Assembly: GCF_029626265.1 (NCBI RefSeq)
Contig: NZ_JARUBN010000001.1
Span: forward strand, 1,426,001 to 1,490,000
Origin: Micromonospora sp. WMMD1102
Lineage (GTDB): Bacteria > Actinomycetota > Actinomycetes > Mycobacteriales > Micromonosporaceae
DNA: 64,000 nt
Reading direction: 5' to 3'
The position numbers and the translations under genes are program-made. The notes beneath the pieces were generated by a model. That model was not told the origin of the DNA. It made no database searches and saw only the letters and a program-made list of their open reading frames with translations. Positions 25,518 to 33,337 of this stretch are shown here, one piece after another. Every line of letters begins with the position of its first letter. Within the stretch, counting starts at the first letter, position 1.

Positions 25518-26653
25518 GCCTGCGCCTCCACCGGCAGCACGGCCTCGACCACCCAGCCACCCTCGGGCCCCGGCCCCGCGGAGAGCGATCCGCCGAGGAG
25601 CTGGGCGCGTTCGGCCATGCCCAGCAGGCCGAACCCAGGCTCCAGGGCTGCCCCCGGCTCAGTCTGTCCATCGTCGCTGACACGCAGCTTGACGGCGTCC
25701 CCCTCCCGGCGTACGTCGATCCCGACGCGGGTCGCGCTCCGGGCGTGCCGTACGGCGTTGGTCAGCGACTCCTGCGCGAGCCGGTAGAGCGCGGCGTCCA
25801 CGGGTCGTGCCAGCCGGGTTAACGAACCGTCCAACGAGACCTCGACGGTGGGCGTCGCGTCGGCCCGCGCGAGAGCAGGCAGGTCCGCGACACCCAATTG
25901 CGGTGAGTAGGCGACGGCTTCCTCCTCACGCAGCACCCGCACCATGGATCTCATCTCCGCCAGGGTTCGCGACGCTTCAGACTCGATGACGGCTAGGACC
26001 TCGGCAGCCTTCTCAGGCTGGATGCCGGCGACCACGCGACCGGCCTGCGCCTGCACCGCGATGGCCGAGACGTGGTGCGCCACGGTGTCGTGCAGCTCGC
26101 GCGCCAGCGCCATCCGCTCCTGATTACGGATCTCGCACTGTCGGCGATGCCAGAGGTCCGCGCGGTAGCGGAATACCGCCGCGAGGGCGACGAACAACAG
26201 CAAGAAGACGCTCCCGCCGAAAACGTCGGCCCAGCCCGCGGCGGAGACGTACATTCCCAGCGCGACGACGACCGTCACGAACGCCGTCCCCAAGACCATC
26301 TCCCGTCCCGAGCCCCACCGCACCAGGGAGTAGAGCAGGATCAGGACGGCCATCATGGAGTAGGGGTCGAGGTCCCCGGCGTGCGCAGTCAGCTGCAGGA
26401 CCGAGAGCAGCCCGGCGACGCCCCACCCGACCAGGGCGGCCAACAGGGGGCGCCCCCGCCGCCAGAGCAGGGCAGGCATCAGCGCCAGTGCGAGCACCGT
26501 CACAAGAGGTCGCAAGGCCAAGCCCGGCCGAACGATGCCCTCGACCAAGGCGGTGGCCGCGAACACGCCCACCAGCAGCCAGTCGAGACGACCGATGGGT
26601 GGGGCGTCAGCAGGCCGCGGCTCATGCCAGATGGAGCGCCGGACAGTGACCAC
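25514..26653 (-). CDS. Sensor histidine kinase (NarL-type, HisKA_3)
   Basis: A 379-residue membrane kinase from GTG 26653. The N-terminal half has about six hydrophobic segments. The HisKA_3 dimerisation domain has ARELHDTVAHHVSAI with phospho-acceptor H188, and the ATPase domain has LYRLAQESLTNAVRHARSA (N box), DDGQ and GFGLLGMAERAQLLGG. It partners the response regulator downstream. The divergent neighbour is a DUF6326 membrane protein, a plausible target. No extracellular sensor domain is present, so the signal is probably sensed in the membrane. Confidence 0.93.
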   Translation of the reverse strand: MVTVRRSIWHEPRPADAPPIGRLDWLLVGVFAATALVEGIVRPGLALRPLVTVLALALMPALLWRRGRPLLAALVGWGVAGLLSVLQLTAHAGDLDPYSMMAVLILLYSLVRWGSGREMVLGTAFVTVVVALGMYVSAAGWADVFGGSVFLLLFVALAAVFRYRADLWHRRQCEIRNQERMALARELHDTVAHHVSAIAVQAQAGRVVAGIQPEKAAEVLAVIESEASRTLAEMRSMVRVLREEEAVAYSPQLGVADLPALARADATPTVEVSLDGSLTRLARPVDAALYRLAQESLTNAVRHARSATRVGIDVRREGDAVKLRVSDDGQTEPGAALEPGFGLLGMAERAQLLGGSLSAGPGPEGGWVVEAVLPVEAQA

Positions 26654-26815
26654 GGCTCCAGCCTAGGGATCGGCGCTCCTCAGCGTACCCGTCTAAAGAA
26701 CGAGAGACAGACCATGCCATCGGCCGGGCCAGCTCCGGCCTCCGGCCCGGTGTGCCCGCCGCCGGGCTCAGCGATCGTGGACCTACCAATCCCCGACACG
26801 ACAACGGAGCCCATG

Positions 26816-27304
26816 ATGAGAACACCTCAACCCACTACCACACTGCAAGACCAGCCGATCCCGGTGAAAGCCAAGCTCGCCGCAGCGTGGACGAGTTTCA
26901 TGTTCCTCTATGCCTACGTGGACATTCTCGGCTTCTTCACGCCCGGCATCGTCGAGGACATCCTCGACGGCAAGGTCTTCGTGTTCAACCTCTCCCAGAC
27001 CTTCTCGACCACGGCGCTGACCCTCATGGCCATCCCGATCTTCATGGGCGTACTGTCGATGACGCTGCCCACCCGGGTGAACCGCATCACGAACCTCGTC
27101 GTGGCCGCGCTCTACGTACCCGTCACGGTGTTCAACGTGGCGGGCGGGTTTTGGCTGTACTTCTACGGCCTCGGCGCCGTCCTGGAACTGGTCGTTCTCA
27201 CCCTCATCGTGCGGTACGCATGGACCTGGCCCCGCACCGCGTCGTCGGCGACCATGGCGACCAGCCCTGACCGTGAAACCGTTCGCGCTCAGCAGCAAGC
27301 GTGA
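26816..27304 (+). CDS. DUF6326-like four-helix membrane protein
   Basis: A 162-residue protein with four predicted transmembrane helices: WTSFMFLYAYVDILGFFTPG, TALTLMAIPIFMGVLSMTLP, LVVAALYVPVTVFNVAGGFW and FYGLGAVLELVVLTLIVRYA. The LYAYVDILGFFTPGIVEDIL pattern matches the DUF6326 family of unknown function. ATG 26816 has better spacing to GGAG (26806-26809) than ATG 26813. It is divergent from the kinase/regulator pair, the usual position for the regulated gene of such systems, so regulation by it is likely but inferred. Confidence 0.75.
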   Translation: MRTPQPTTTLQDQPIPVKAKLAAAWTSFMFLYAYVDILGFFTPGIVEDILDGKVFVFNLSQTFSTTALTLMAIPIFMGVLSMTLPTRVNRITNLVVAALYVPVTVFNVAGGFWLYFYGLGAVLELVVLTLIVRYAWTWPRTASSATMATSPDRETVRAQQQA

Positions 27305-27500
27305 ACCCAGGAGCAGTCCCCGTCCTGTTCGAAGCCGTCGCCCTCGGTGCCGCGGTGTAGACCTCCGGGCGGGTGGGACGCCAACTACCACAAGGCTGCG
27401 TGATCGACTGCGCACAACTGCCGCGAATAACGCGCAGCCTGGCGTTCACCCCCGGACAGCGCTTACTCACTCCAACTCGAGAGATATCAGCTTGTCCTCC

Positions 27501-30497
27501 TCACCTGGTGCCGGGCACGTTGTTATCCAGCGTCGGAGCGGCCTCGATGACGACCTGGGGGTAGACGGCTGCGAGTGCCCGCACGGCGTATCGCCAGCTC
27601 GCCATCCCCATGGCCGACCCGATTAGGCGTCCGGCCTCGCCACGTTCTGCCGCCGCTGCCACCACGAGCAGTGCCCGAGCCTGTCGTCCCGTGTCGGTGA
27701 TGCTGCGGGCGACCCGCTCCGCCCCTGTAAGGTCGCCGGCCGTTGCGAGCTCCGCGGTGAGGGCCTGAGCCCGCTCGTCGGGGTCGTTCGTCGGGTTGAC
27801 GACGGTTTGCGAGGCGCCGTGGACGCCAGCCAGTGCCCTTGCCCGCCACTCCGGGTCGTCGATCTCACGGGCGATCCGCTCCGCGCCGTCGACATCGCCG
27901 ATCGCGCCCTGTGCTTCTGCAAGTCCGGCGAGAGCACCGGCCTGCCAGTCCGGGTCGGTGATCAGATCGATGATCCGTTGCGCCTGCGGTACGTCCCCGG
28001 CCGCCGCGACCGCCTCGGCCACGCCGGCGAGGGCTCGCTCGCGCTCGTCACGGTCGTCAATGCTGCGGGCAGTCTCTTCGGCCCATTCCACCTCTGCCGC
28101 GACAGCCAGCGCTATCGCCAGATCGGCCCGAGCGCCGGCTTGTCCGGAGGTGTCGGTGATGGCTCGGGCGATTTGCTCGGCGGTTAGTGCCAGGTCGGCG
28201 GAATGCTCGTGGCGGCCGGCTGCGGCCGCCGCCGCTGCCAGGTCGGTCATTGCTTGCGCCCGTAATCCGGCGTCGGCGATGCCAAGGGCGACCCGCTCCG
28301 CGCGGTGAAGGCCGGCGGCGGACGTCGACACAAGCTGGCTAAGCGCCGTGACCTGTTCGTACGGATCGGTGATATCGCGGACAAGCCGCTCCGCCCACTC
28401 GTCCTCGCCCGCCGCGGTCATGGCCTCAGCCAGCCGCGTGAGCACGAGCGTCCGCTCGAATGGAATGACCAACGAATGCCCGGTCTGCTCCGCTACCGCC
28501 AGTAGCCGTAGTGCACGACGCCCTTTGCCGGCCTTGGCGCTCACTCCTGCCAACCCGGCGAGCAAGAGGGCACGCCGATACGGATCATCGATGTAAGCAA
28601 CTGCCTGCTCGGCGATATCGACCAGGCCGTCCACCCGTCCCGGCTCGGCCTGGTCCGCCAGGTCGACCAGCGCCGAGGCCCGTTGATCGGTCAGTGTGAT
28701 GTCGTCGATGATCCGCAGTGCGCCGTCGGTATCGTTCGCCTTCGCCACGGCGGTGAGCGCCCGCGCCCGATGGTGTGCGTCTGTCAGGCTGCGGGCGATG
28801 GCCTCGGCCTGCCCGACGGCACCGGTGATCGTGAGTACCTCCACCAGACCGGCCAGTGCCATCTCCCGCTCGTACGAATTGTCGATAGTCGTGATCAGGT
28901 CCCTCGCGGAGTCTGCCGCGGCCATCGCGCGCTCCGTGTCGCCGGCCCGGCCCGCCACCGTGGCCACGCCGAGCAGCGCGCGTGAACCCTCGTACGGGTC
29001 GATGATGTCCCGGATGATCCGCTCAACCCGCACCGTCTCGCCCGCCGTGGCCAGCGCCTCCGACAAGGCGACCAGCGCGGCTGTCCGCTCGTACCGGTCG
29101 GCGATGCTGTAGGCAAGGGCTTCGGCGCGGTCGGCGTGGCCCAGAGTCGCCCAGACAGCCGGGAGCCGTACGGGAATGTTGCGGTTGCGGGTTTCCAACT
29201 CGTCGCGGTGATGAGACAGACGCAGCAGGCAGCCGAGGTCGGCCTCGGTGAGTTCGCGGCGTGTCAGCAGGATGTTCTGGCAGGCGTGCAACTCGGCGAA
29301 CGCGGCTGCGTCGCCGCCGGTACGCAGCAGCATTCGGTCGTGCCGGGCGTGGTCGAGTGCCAGATCCACGAGGCGGCCGACGTCGGACAGTTCAGCCAGC
29401 AGGGCTGGGTAGTCGAGCAACAGATATCGCGGGGTCTCCGGCGGCCAGGATCGGTCGCGGTAGTCGTCGGCCCACCGGTGCAGACGCTCCCGGTACGCCG
29501 CGAGGGTGGTGCCGAAGCTGCGGACCGCCGTGCTGCGCAGCGTCTCGTGGGTGAAGACGTACCGCCGATCCGGTTCCCGCCCGGCGACCGTGCGCCCGAA
29601 CACGCCACCGAGCAGGCCTTCCAGCCGGAACGGTGGCTCGCCGGTCAGTTCCTCCAGCTCGGCCAGGGTCAACCCGCCGCCGCAGGCGGTGATCAGAGCG
29701 AGTACCTGGCGTCCGAGGCCGTCGTCGTGCAGCAGGTCGTACAGTTCCCGGCCGGCGTGCCGGGCGACCTCACTTGCGTGCGGCGACATGGTCAAACTGC
29801 GGATCCGGATGCCGCGCCGCAGGGGATGGTCGGCGGCCACGTCGGCCGGCAGCGGCGGATCCGGGCGGCTCGACACCACGACCCGCAGGCCGTCGCCGCA
29901 AGCTTTGGGCAGCAGTGAGGCGACGCTGGCGAGCCCGGATCGCGGCCGGACACTCCGATCCTCGTCGATCCCGTCTACGACCAGCACCAGGCGACGGCCC
30001 TCGGCGTGCAGCCTGCCCGACGTCTGTAGCAACAACGCCCGTCGGAGGGCGTCGGCGCGGCCGGGTGAAAGCGGTCCCGGCGCCGGCTCGCCGAGGATCG
30101 CGGCGAGCTGGTCGATGAGCATGTCGGTAAAGGCGACACTGTCCGACTGCGCGGCCACCCGCATGGTGACGAAGAACGAGACTACCTCGACCGACGGCGG
30201 CGGGTTCAGCACAAAGGTGGACAGCAGCGCGGACTTGCCCGCCCACGGCTGCGCCTTCCACCAGAGGTATTCCTGATCGCCGGCGCAAAACGCGGCCAGT
30301 TCCGCAAGCTCGGCACCGCGGTCTTTCAGAGCCCCCGGCGCGCCGCCCCCAGGCGCGATGTCGCGTACCTGGTCGATGTAACCGGACCGGATCCACCACG
30401 AGGGCGGCGTATCGCGGACGTGGAGGTGCATCTGCGGGTAATCGCCAATCTGGACACCGGTCGCACCCCGAAGATCCATACGCGTCGGCTCATCCAC
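27501..30497 (-). CDS. STAND NTPase (NLR-like) with N-terminal RHIM-like amyloid motif and helical repeats
   Basis: A 998-residue signalling ATPase. Residues 9-27 carry a RHIM-like amyloid motif (GVQIGDY in context). A STAND NTPase core follows: a Walker A variant AQPWAGKS at 82-89 (first Gly replaced by Ala), Walker B LVLVVDGIDED at 170-180, and RVVVSSRPDPPLP as a sensor strand. From about residue 450 to 980 there are some 14 degenerate helical repeats of 30-34 residues with a DP-x-x-RA-x-AL core (for example ERIAREIDDPEWRARALAGV), a TPR-like sensor array. STAND proteins with this layout act as NLR-type immune receptors in bacteria and fungi: ligand binding by the repeats drives oligomerisation and exposes the N-terminal signalling motif. 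It starts 8 bp after the stop of the effector-like gene, so the two are one operon. Confidence 0.88.
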   Translation of the reverse strand: MDEPTRMDLRGATGVQIGDYPQMHLHVRDTPPSWWIRSGYIDQVRDIAPGGGAPGALKDRGAELAELAAFCAGDQEYLWWKAQPWAGKSALLSTFVLNPPPSVEVVSFFVTMRVAAQSDSVAFTDMLIDQLAAILGEPAPGPLSPGRADALRRALLLQTSGRLHAEGRRLVLVVDGIDEDRSVRPRSGLASVASLLPKACGDGLRVVVSSRPDPPLPADVAADHPLRRGIRIRSLTMSPHASEVARHAGRELYDLLHDDGLGRQVLALITACGGGLTLAELEELTGEPPFRLEGLLGGVFGRTVAGREPDRRYVFTHETLRSTAVRSFGTTLAAYRERLHRWADDYRDRSWPPETPRYLLLDYPALLAELSDVGRLVDLALDHARHDRMLLRTGGDAAAFAELHACQNILLTRRELTEADLGCLLRLSHHRDELETRNRNIPVRLPAVWATLGHADRAEALAYSIADRYERTAALVALSEALATAGETVRVERIIRDIIDPYEGSRALLGVATVAGRAGDTERAMAAADSARDLITTIDNSYEREMALAGLVEVLTITGAVGQAEAIARSLTDAHHRARALTAVAKANDTDGALRIIDDITLTDQRASALVDLADQAEPGRVDGLVDIAEQAVAYIDDPYRRALLLAGLAGVSAKAGKGRRALRLLAVAEQTGHSLVIPFERTLVLTRLAEAMTAAGEDEWAERLVRDITDPYEQVTALSQLVSTSAAGLHRAERVALGIADAGLRAQAMTDLAAAAAAAGRHEHSADLALTAEQIARAITDTSGQAGARADLAIALAVAAEVEWAEETARSIDDRDERERALAGVAEAVAAAGDVPQAQRIIDLITDPDWQAGALAGLAEAQGAIGDVDGAERIAREIDDPEWRARALAGVHGASQTVVNPTNDPDERAQALTAELATAGDLTGAERVARSITDTGRQARALLVVAAAAERGEAGRLIGSAMGMASWRYAVRALAAVYPQVVIEAAPTLDNNVPGTR
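30417..30458 (-). other. RHIM-like amyloid motif in the NLR N-terminus
   Basis: Codons 14-27 encode GVQIGDYPQMHLHV. The V-Q-I-G core is that of RHIM and of the RHIM-like class of bacterial amyloid signalling sequences. It aligns with the motif at 30509-30550 as G-V-Q-(I/V)-G-D-Y-x-x-M-(H/N)-(L/I)-(H/N). Confidence 0.75.
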
Positions 30498-30505
30498 CCC
30501 GCCGC

Positions 30506-30874
30506 CTAGAAGTTGATGTTCATGCTGGAGTAGTCGCCGACCTGCACGCCCTTAGCCTCACGCAGGTCGACGAGGTACTTGCCGACCCTGGCGCCGGCCG
30601 GGTCGGTAGCCCGCAGCAGCCGTGCCGCGGCGGCGACGACTTCCTCGTCGTCGGCCACACTGGCCTCGGACACCGCGGCACGCAACGCCGGAACGTCGTC
30701 AGCTCGCCCCTCCAGCGCACGCACCATCTCCTCGGAGGAGGTTTCGTCGCCGTCCCGGCGCAGCCGGCGGATCAGCGCATCCCGCAGGCCGCGATAGGCA
30801 TCCTGCACCGCCCCGGACACCGTCTCCGACAGTCCCGCCGCCAGCGCACCAGTCACGAGCGACACCGGATCCAT
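30506..30874 (-). CDS. Small helical putative cell-death effector with C-terminal RHIM-like motif
   Basis: A 122-residue protein from ATG 30874 (MDPVSLVTGALAAGLSETVS). The N-terminal ~90 residues are predicted all-helical: an amphipathic/hydrophobic first helix, then AVQDAYRGLRDALIRRLRRD and two further helices. This resembles the Bell/HeLo-like effector domains thought to act on membranes. A short linker (GARVGKYLVDLREAK) leads to the terminal motif GVQVGDYSSMNINF at residues 109-122. An upstream in-frame start (30913) adds a Trp/Met-rich stretch and is less likely. The gene precedes the NLR gene in the same operon. Proteins with this layout are common in Streptomyces and relatives and are usually annotated as hypothetical; toxicity is inferred, not shown. 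Confidence 0.82.
   Translation of the reverse strand: MDPVSLVTGALAAGLSETVSGAVQDAYRGLRDALIRRLRRDGDETSSEEMVRALEGRADDVPALRAAVSEASVADDEEVVAAAARLLRATDPAGARVGKYLVDLREAKGVQVGDYSSMNINF
30509..30550 (-). other. RHIM-like amyloid motif at the effector C-terminus
   Basis: Codons 109-122 encode GVQVGDYSSMNINF, ending at the stop. Both this and the NLR copy have Y-x-x-M after GD, where many relatives have N-x-Q, so the pair appears co-adapted. Confidence 0.75.
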
Positions 30875-31108
30875 CGCGCACCACCACCATCCCATCGCGC
30901 ACCTTCGGCTCAATAGTGGACCGCGATCGGCGAACCGCGCAGTCCGGGCTCGACGTCTGGTGCCATCGCCGGGTCATATGTCCTATGCGCTCGGTGCGAC
31001 GCAGCCGGGCGTGTGCAGCTGCCGCGGTGTAGGTGGCCACCGCGACCGGCGTCTACCGCTGGCTGGTTTCGGGGCCACGGGCATGGCCGGAAGGCCGGAG
31101 CGGAACGC

Positions 31109-31813
31109 TCACTCCGAGCCGTCCGCGTGGGGCCGGCACGCGCTCGCTGACGACCCGGTGGGCAGGCGGGTGCCGAGGTCGGCGAGTAGTTCGTCCAGGA
31201 CGTCCGGCGCCGCCCAGCCGTTCACCGCAACCCGGCCGGAGGCGCCGACAACGATCTCCAGCCGGTCCGGCGTCGACGCCAGGCCGGCAAGGGAGTCGGC
31301 CATCCGATCGGTGAGCAGGACGAACTCCTGGTTGGTCGAGCCGACCCAGGGCCGTACCCGGTCGATCCGGTCGGCAAGGAACGGGCCGGCCACGAGCAGG
31401 TCGGTCTCGCCGAGTAGGGCGGCGACGTCGTCGCGGCCGGCCTCGGCGGCCCGGTGGAGTTCGTCGGTGCGGTAGCCGGTGAACGTCATCACCGAGCGGC
31501 CCGCCGCACGTACCCCGGAGGCCACCCGGGACAGCGCGGCCGCCTGGTCGAAGGGTTCACCGCCGAGCAGCGTCAACCCGTCCGTCCCCGCGTCGAGTAC
31601 GCGGGTGACCAGTTCGGCCGGCGCGACCGGCTCACCGCCCCGGACGCTCCACAGGTGTGGGTTGAAGCAGCCGGTGCAGCGGATCGCACAGCCCTGCACC
31701 CAGACCGCCGTACGTTCGCCCGGTCCCTCGGCCCGGGTCGAGCCGAGAAACCGGGCCATCGACACGAGGTCCGGTGAACCGCTCGTTGCCGGAGTCCGCC
31801 CGGACTCAGACAT
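31109..31813 (-). CDS. Minimal radical-SAM / 4Fe-4S single-cluster protein (NrdG-like)
   Basis: A 234-residue protein with the radical-SAM cluster motif CAIRCTGC (C42, C46, C49) in VWVQGCAIRCTGCFNPHLWS. Next come LTLLGGEPFDQ (the GGE SAM-binding motif) and a truncated TIM-barrel, as in NrdG/pyruvate-formate-lyase activases and QueE-like enzymes. No accessory Fe-S domain is visible. The ATG overlaps the stop of the helix-hairpin-helix gene (ATGTCTGA), supporting this start and translational coupling. No class III ribonucleotide reductase or glycyl-radical enzyme lies nearby, so its substrate probably lies in this operon. It is the last gene of the Ycf46/DUF1257/DUF2997 operon. Confidence 0.85.
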   Translation of the reverse strand: MSESGRTPATSGSPDLVSMARFLGSTRAEGPGERTAVWVQGCAIRCTGCFNPHLWSVRGGEPVAPAELVTRVLDAGTDGLTLLGGEPFDQAAALSRVASGVRAAGRSVMTFTGYRTDELHRAAEAGRDDVAALLGETDLLVAGPFLADRIDRVRPWVGSTNQEFVLLTDRMADSLAGLASTPDRLEIVVGASGRVAVNGWAAPDVLDELLADLGTRLPTGSSASACRPHADGSE

Positions 31814-32639
31814 CGAGAATCCGCCCCTGGGCCCACGGTCCGGAGTCTGACGGCCGTCGGCCGGTCGTCCCGGGCGGGATACAGACCAGCAGGTCGCGTA
31901 CCCTGACGAACTCGTGCGGGGCCAGTTCGGCGACCGCCCCGAACTCCTCGACGCTGCCGAAGCCCCGCCGGGCGTGCCGTTCGGCCAGCACCCGCCGCAC
32001 GCGTTCCGGATCGAATCCTGGTAGCGCGGCGAAGTGTTCCGGCCCGGCGGTGTTCACATCCAGCGGACCGGCTGGCTGCGCCCCTGCCCCTGGACCGCTC
32101 GGTGACACCAGTCCGGGCGCGACCGACGGAACCGGTTTGGCGGAGATCGGCGGGACCGCCGCCGGTCCCGGACCGTAGTAATGCTGTATCGGCGGCGCGA
32201 GGCCGGCCGGTAGTCCCGACACGTTCGGCTGCCCGTCCGGCGCGCTGGGACGGCCGGGTGCCGTTGCCGGCTGTTGAGCATGCCAGGGCACGTAGTCGGC
32301 CCGCCAGCGCAACCAGGACGAGTTGATCATCAAGGCGTGCGCCAGACTGGCGACCCAGACGGCCATCAGGCCGCTGATCAGCCAGCCGTTGGGCTCCTTC
32401 TCCGGACTGCCCGCCGTGCCGAAGAGGAAGCAGGCCCAGCCGAGCACCAGGTAGACGACACCGGCGATCCACCACTCGGGTCGCCGGGCCCGGAGCCCGA
32501 CGTAGAGGAATCCGAGCCCGTTCAGGCAGCCCATGCCGACGATCGAGAGCAGCAGCCACCAGCTGTGCAGGATCCGCCAGCGGATGGTCGGCCGTGGCCG
32601 GCCGGCAGCGGAGGAGACGGATGGGCCGCCGTCAGGCAT
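31806..32639 (-). CDS. Membrane protein with C-terminal helix-hairpin-helix domain
   Basis: A 277-residue protein from ATG 32639. Three hydrophobic segments lie in the first ~110 residues (WWLLLSIVGMGCLNGLGFLY, WIAGVVYLVLGWACFLFGTA, ISGLMAVWVASLAHALMINS). A Pro/Gly-rich linker follows, then a ComEA-type helix-hairpin-helix module (LDVNTAGPEHFAALPGFDPE, RVRRVLAERHARRGFGSVEE). Such HhH modules bind DNA or act in protein contacts. The start overlaps the DUF2997 stop (ATGCCTGA) and the stop overlaps the radical-SAM start, each by 8 bp. It may tether the system at the membrane. Confidence 0.83.
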   Translation of the reverse strand: MPDGGPSVSSAAGRPRPTIRWRILHSWWLLLSIVGMGCLNGLGFLYVGLRARRPEWWIAGVVYLVLGWACFLFGTAGSPEKEPNGWLISGLMAVWVASLAHALMINSSWLRWRADYVPWHAQQPATAPGRPSAPDGQPNVSGLPAGLAPPIQHYYGPGPAAVPPISAKPVPSVAPGLVSPSGPGAGAQPAGPLDVNTAGPEHFAALPGFDPERVRRVLAERHARRGFGSVEEFGAVAELAPHEFVRVRDLLVCIPPGTTGRRPSDSGPWAQGRILDV

Positions 32640-32850
32640 GGTCGACACCGCGCAGCTCCTGTTGGTCTGCCACGTGCACGTTCGGCTGGTCGTACTCCGC
32701 CGTGTAGGCACTCCGTACGGTGCGCGCCTCCAGCAAGTCCTCCAGAATCCCGATGTAGTCGAGACATGCGGCGCCGGTCAGTCCCACCGTCTCGGCGCTG
32801 ACGGTGCCGTCCGTGGCGACGGTCACCACGATCCAAGGCTCAGCCTGCAC
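32632..32850 (-). CDS. DUF2997-family small protein
   Basis: A 72-residue protein with the DUF2997 pattern: a strand pair IVVTVATDGTVSAETVGLTG, then GAACLDYIGILEDLLEARTV with a conserved Cys-Leu-Asp, and a TAEYDQPN tail. DUF2997 proteins are known mainly from cyanobacteria and firmicutes next to DUF1257 and Ycf46-type ATPases, without assigned function. It overlaps the DUF1257 gene upstream by 11 bp and the HhH gene downstream by 8 bp. Its size and single conserved cysteine make it a candidate substrate or carrier for the operon's enzymes, which is speculation. Confidence 0.8.
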   Translation of the reverse strand: MQAEPWIVVTVATDGTVSAETVGLTGAACLDYIGILEDLLEARTVRSAYTAEYDQPNVHVADQQELRGVDHA

Positions 32851-33304
32851 AGTGGCCCTCCCTCCCGACGGCGAAGACCAGGCGTACGCCGGCGTCCTCG
32901 GTGGCCGTCTCCGACTCCAGCACCAGGCCGGCGGCAGGTGCCCGATCCCGGAGCCGATCGAGTACGGCCCGCTGCACCTGCCGCCCGTAGCCGGCGTCGA
33001 CAGCGCGGACGATCTCGACTGCCCGGGATTCGTCGACCTGGCCGGTGAAGTGCGCAGACCATACCCCGTCCTCGCCGCGGGCGAAGCCCGCCCGTATGCC
33101 GTCCCACGCCGCCGTGATCTCCTGCGGGCCGGCGGTGACCGCCGCGCCCGTCTCCCGGAGCGCGTCGGCGAGCAGCTTCTCGTCGCGCATCCGGGTCTGC
33201 ACCCGGCACACGACCTGGCCGGCCTCGTCCCGGGCGGACTGTGAGCCGTGCGCGGCGGCGACCGCGGCCACGGCCAGCGGGATGAGAATCAGCGACACAC
33301 TCAC
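32840..33304 (-). CDS. DUF1257 (Ycf35-like) protein
   Basis: A 154-residue protein from GTG 33304 after GAGGAGG. It has a short hydrophobic N-terminus (VSLILIPLAVAAVAAA, a possible anchor) absent from cyanobacterial Ycf35. The DUF1257 core follows: CRVQTRMRDEKLLADALRET, a short beta region, and AVDAGYGRQVQRAVLDRLRD ending AGLVLESETATEDAGVRLVF. This family accompanies Ycf46 in algal chloroplast and cyanobacterial genomes; its biochemical role is unknown. It lies 33 bp downstream of the AAA gene and overlaps the DUF2997 gene. Confidence 0.82.
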   Translation of the reverse strand: MSVSLILIPLAVAAVAAAHGSQSARDEAGQVVCRVQTRMRDEKLLADALRETGAAVTAGPQEITAAWDGIRAGFARGEDGVWSAHFTGQVDESRAVEIVRAVDAGYGRQVQRAVLDRLRDRAPAAGLVLESETATEDAGVRLVFAVGREGHCAG

Positions 33305-33337
33305 CAGGGCCTCCTCCCTCGACGTCGAACAGTGGCT

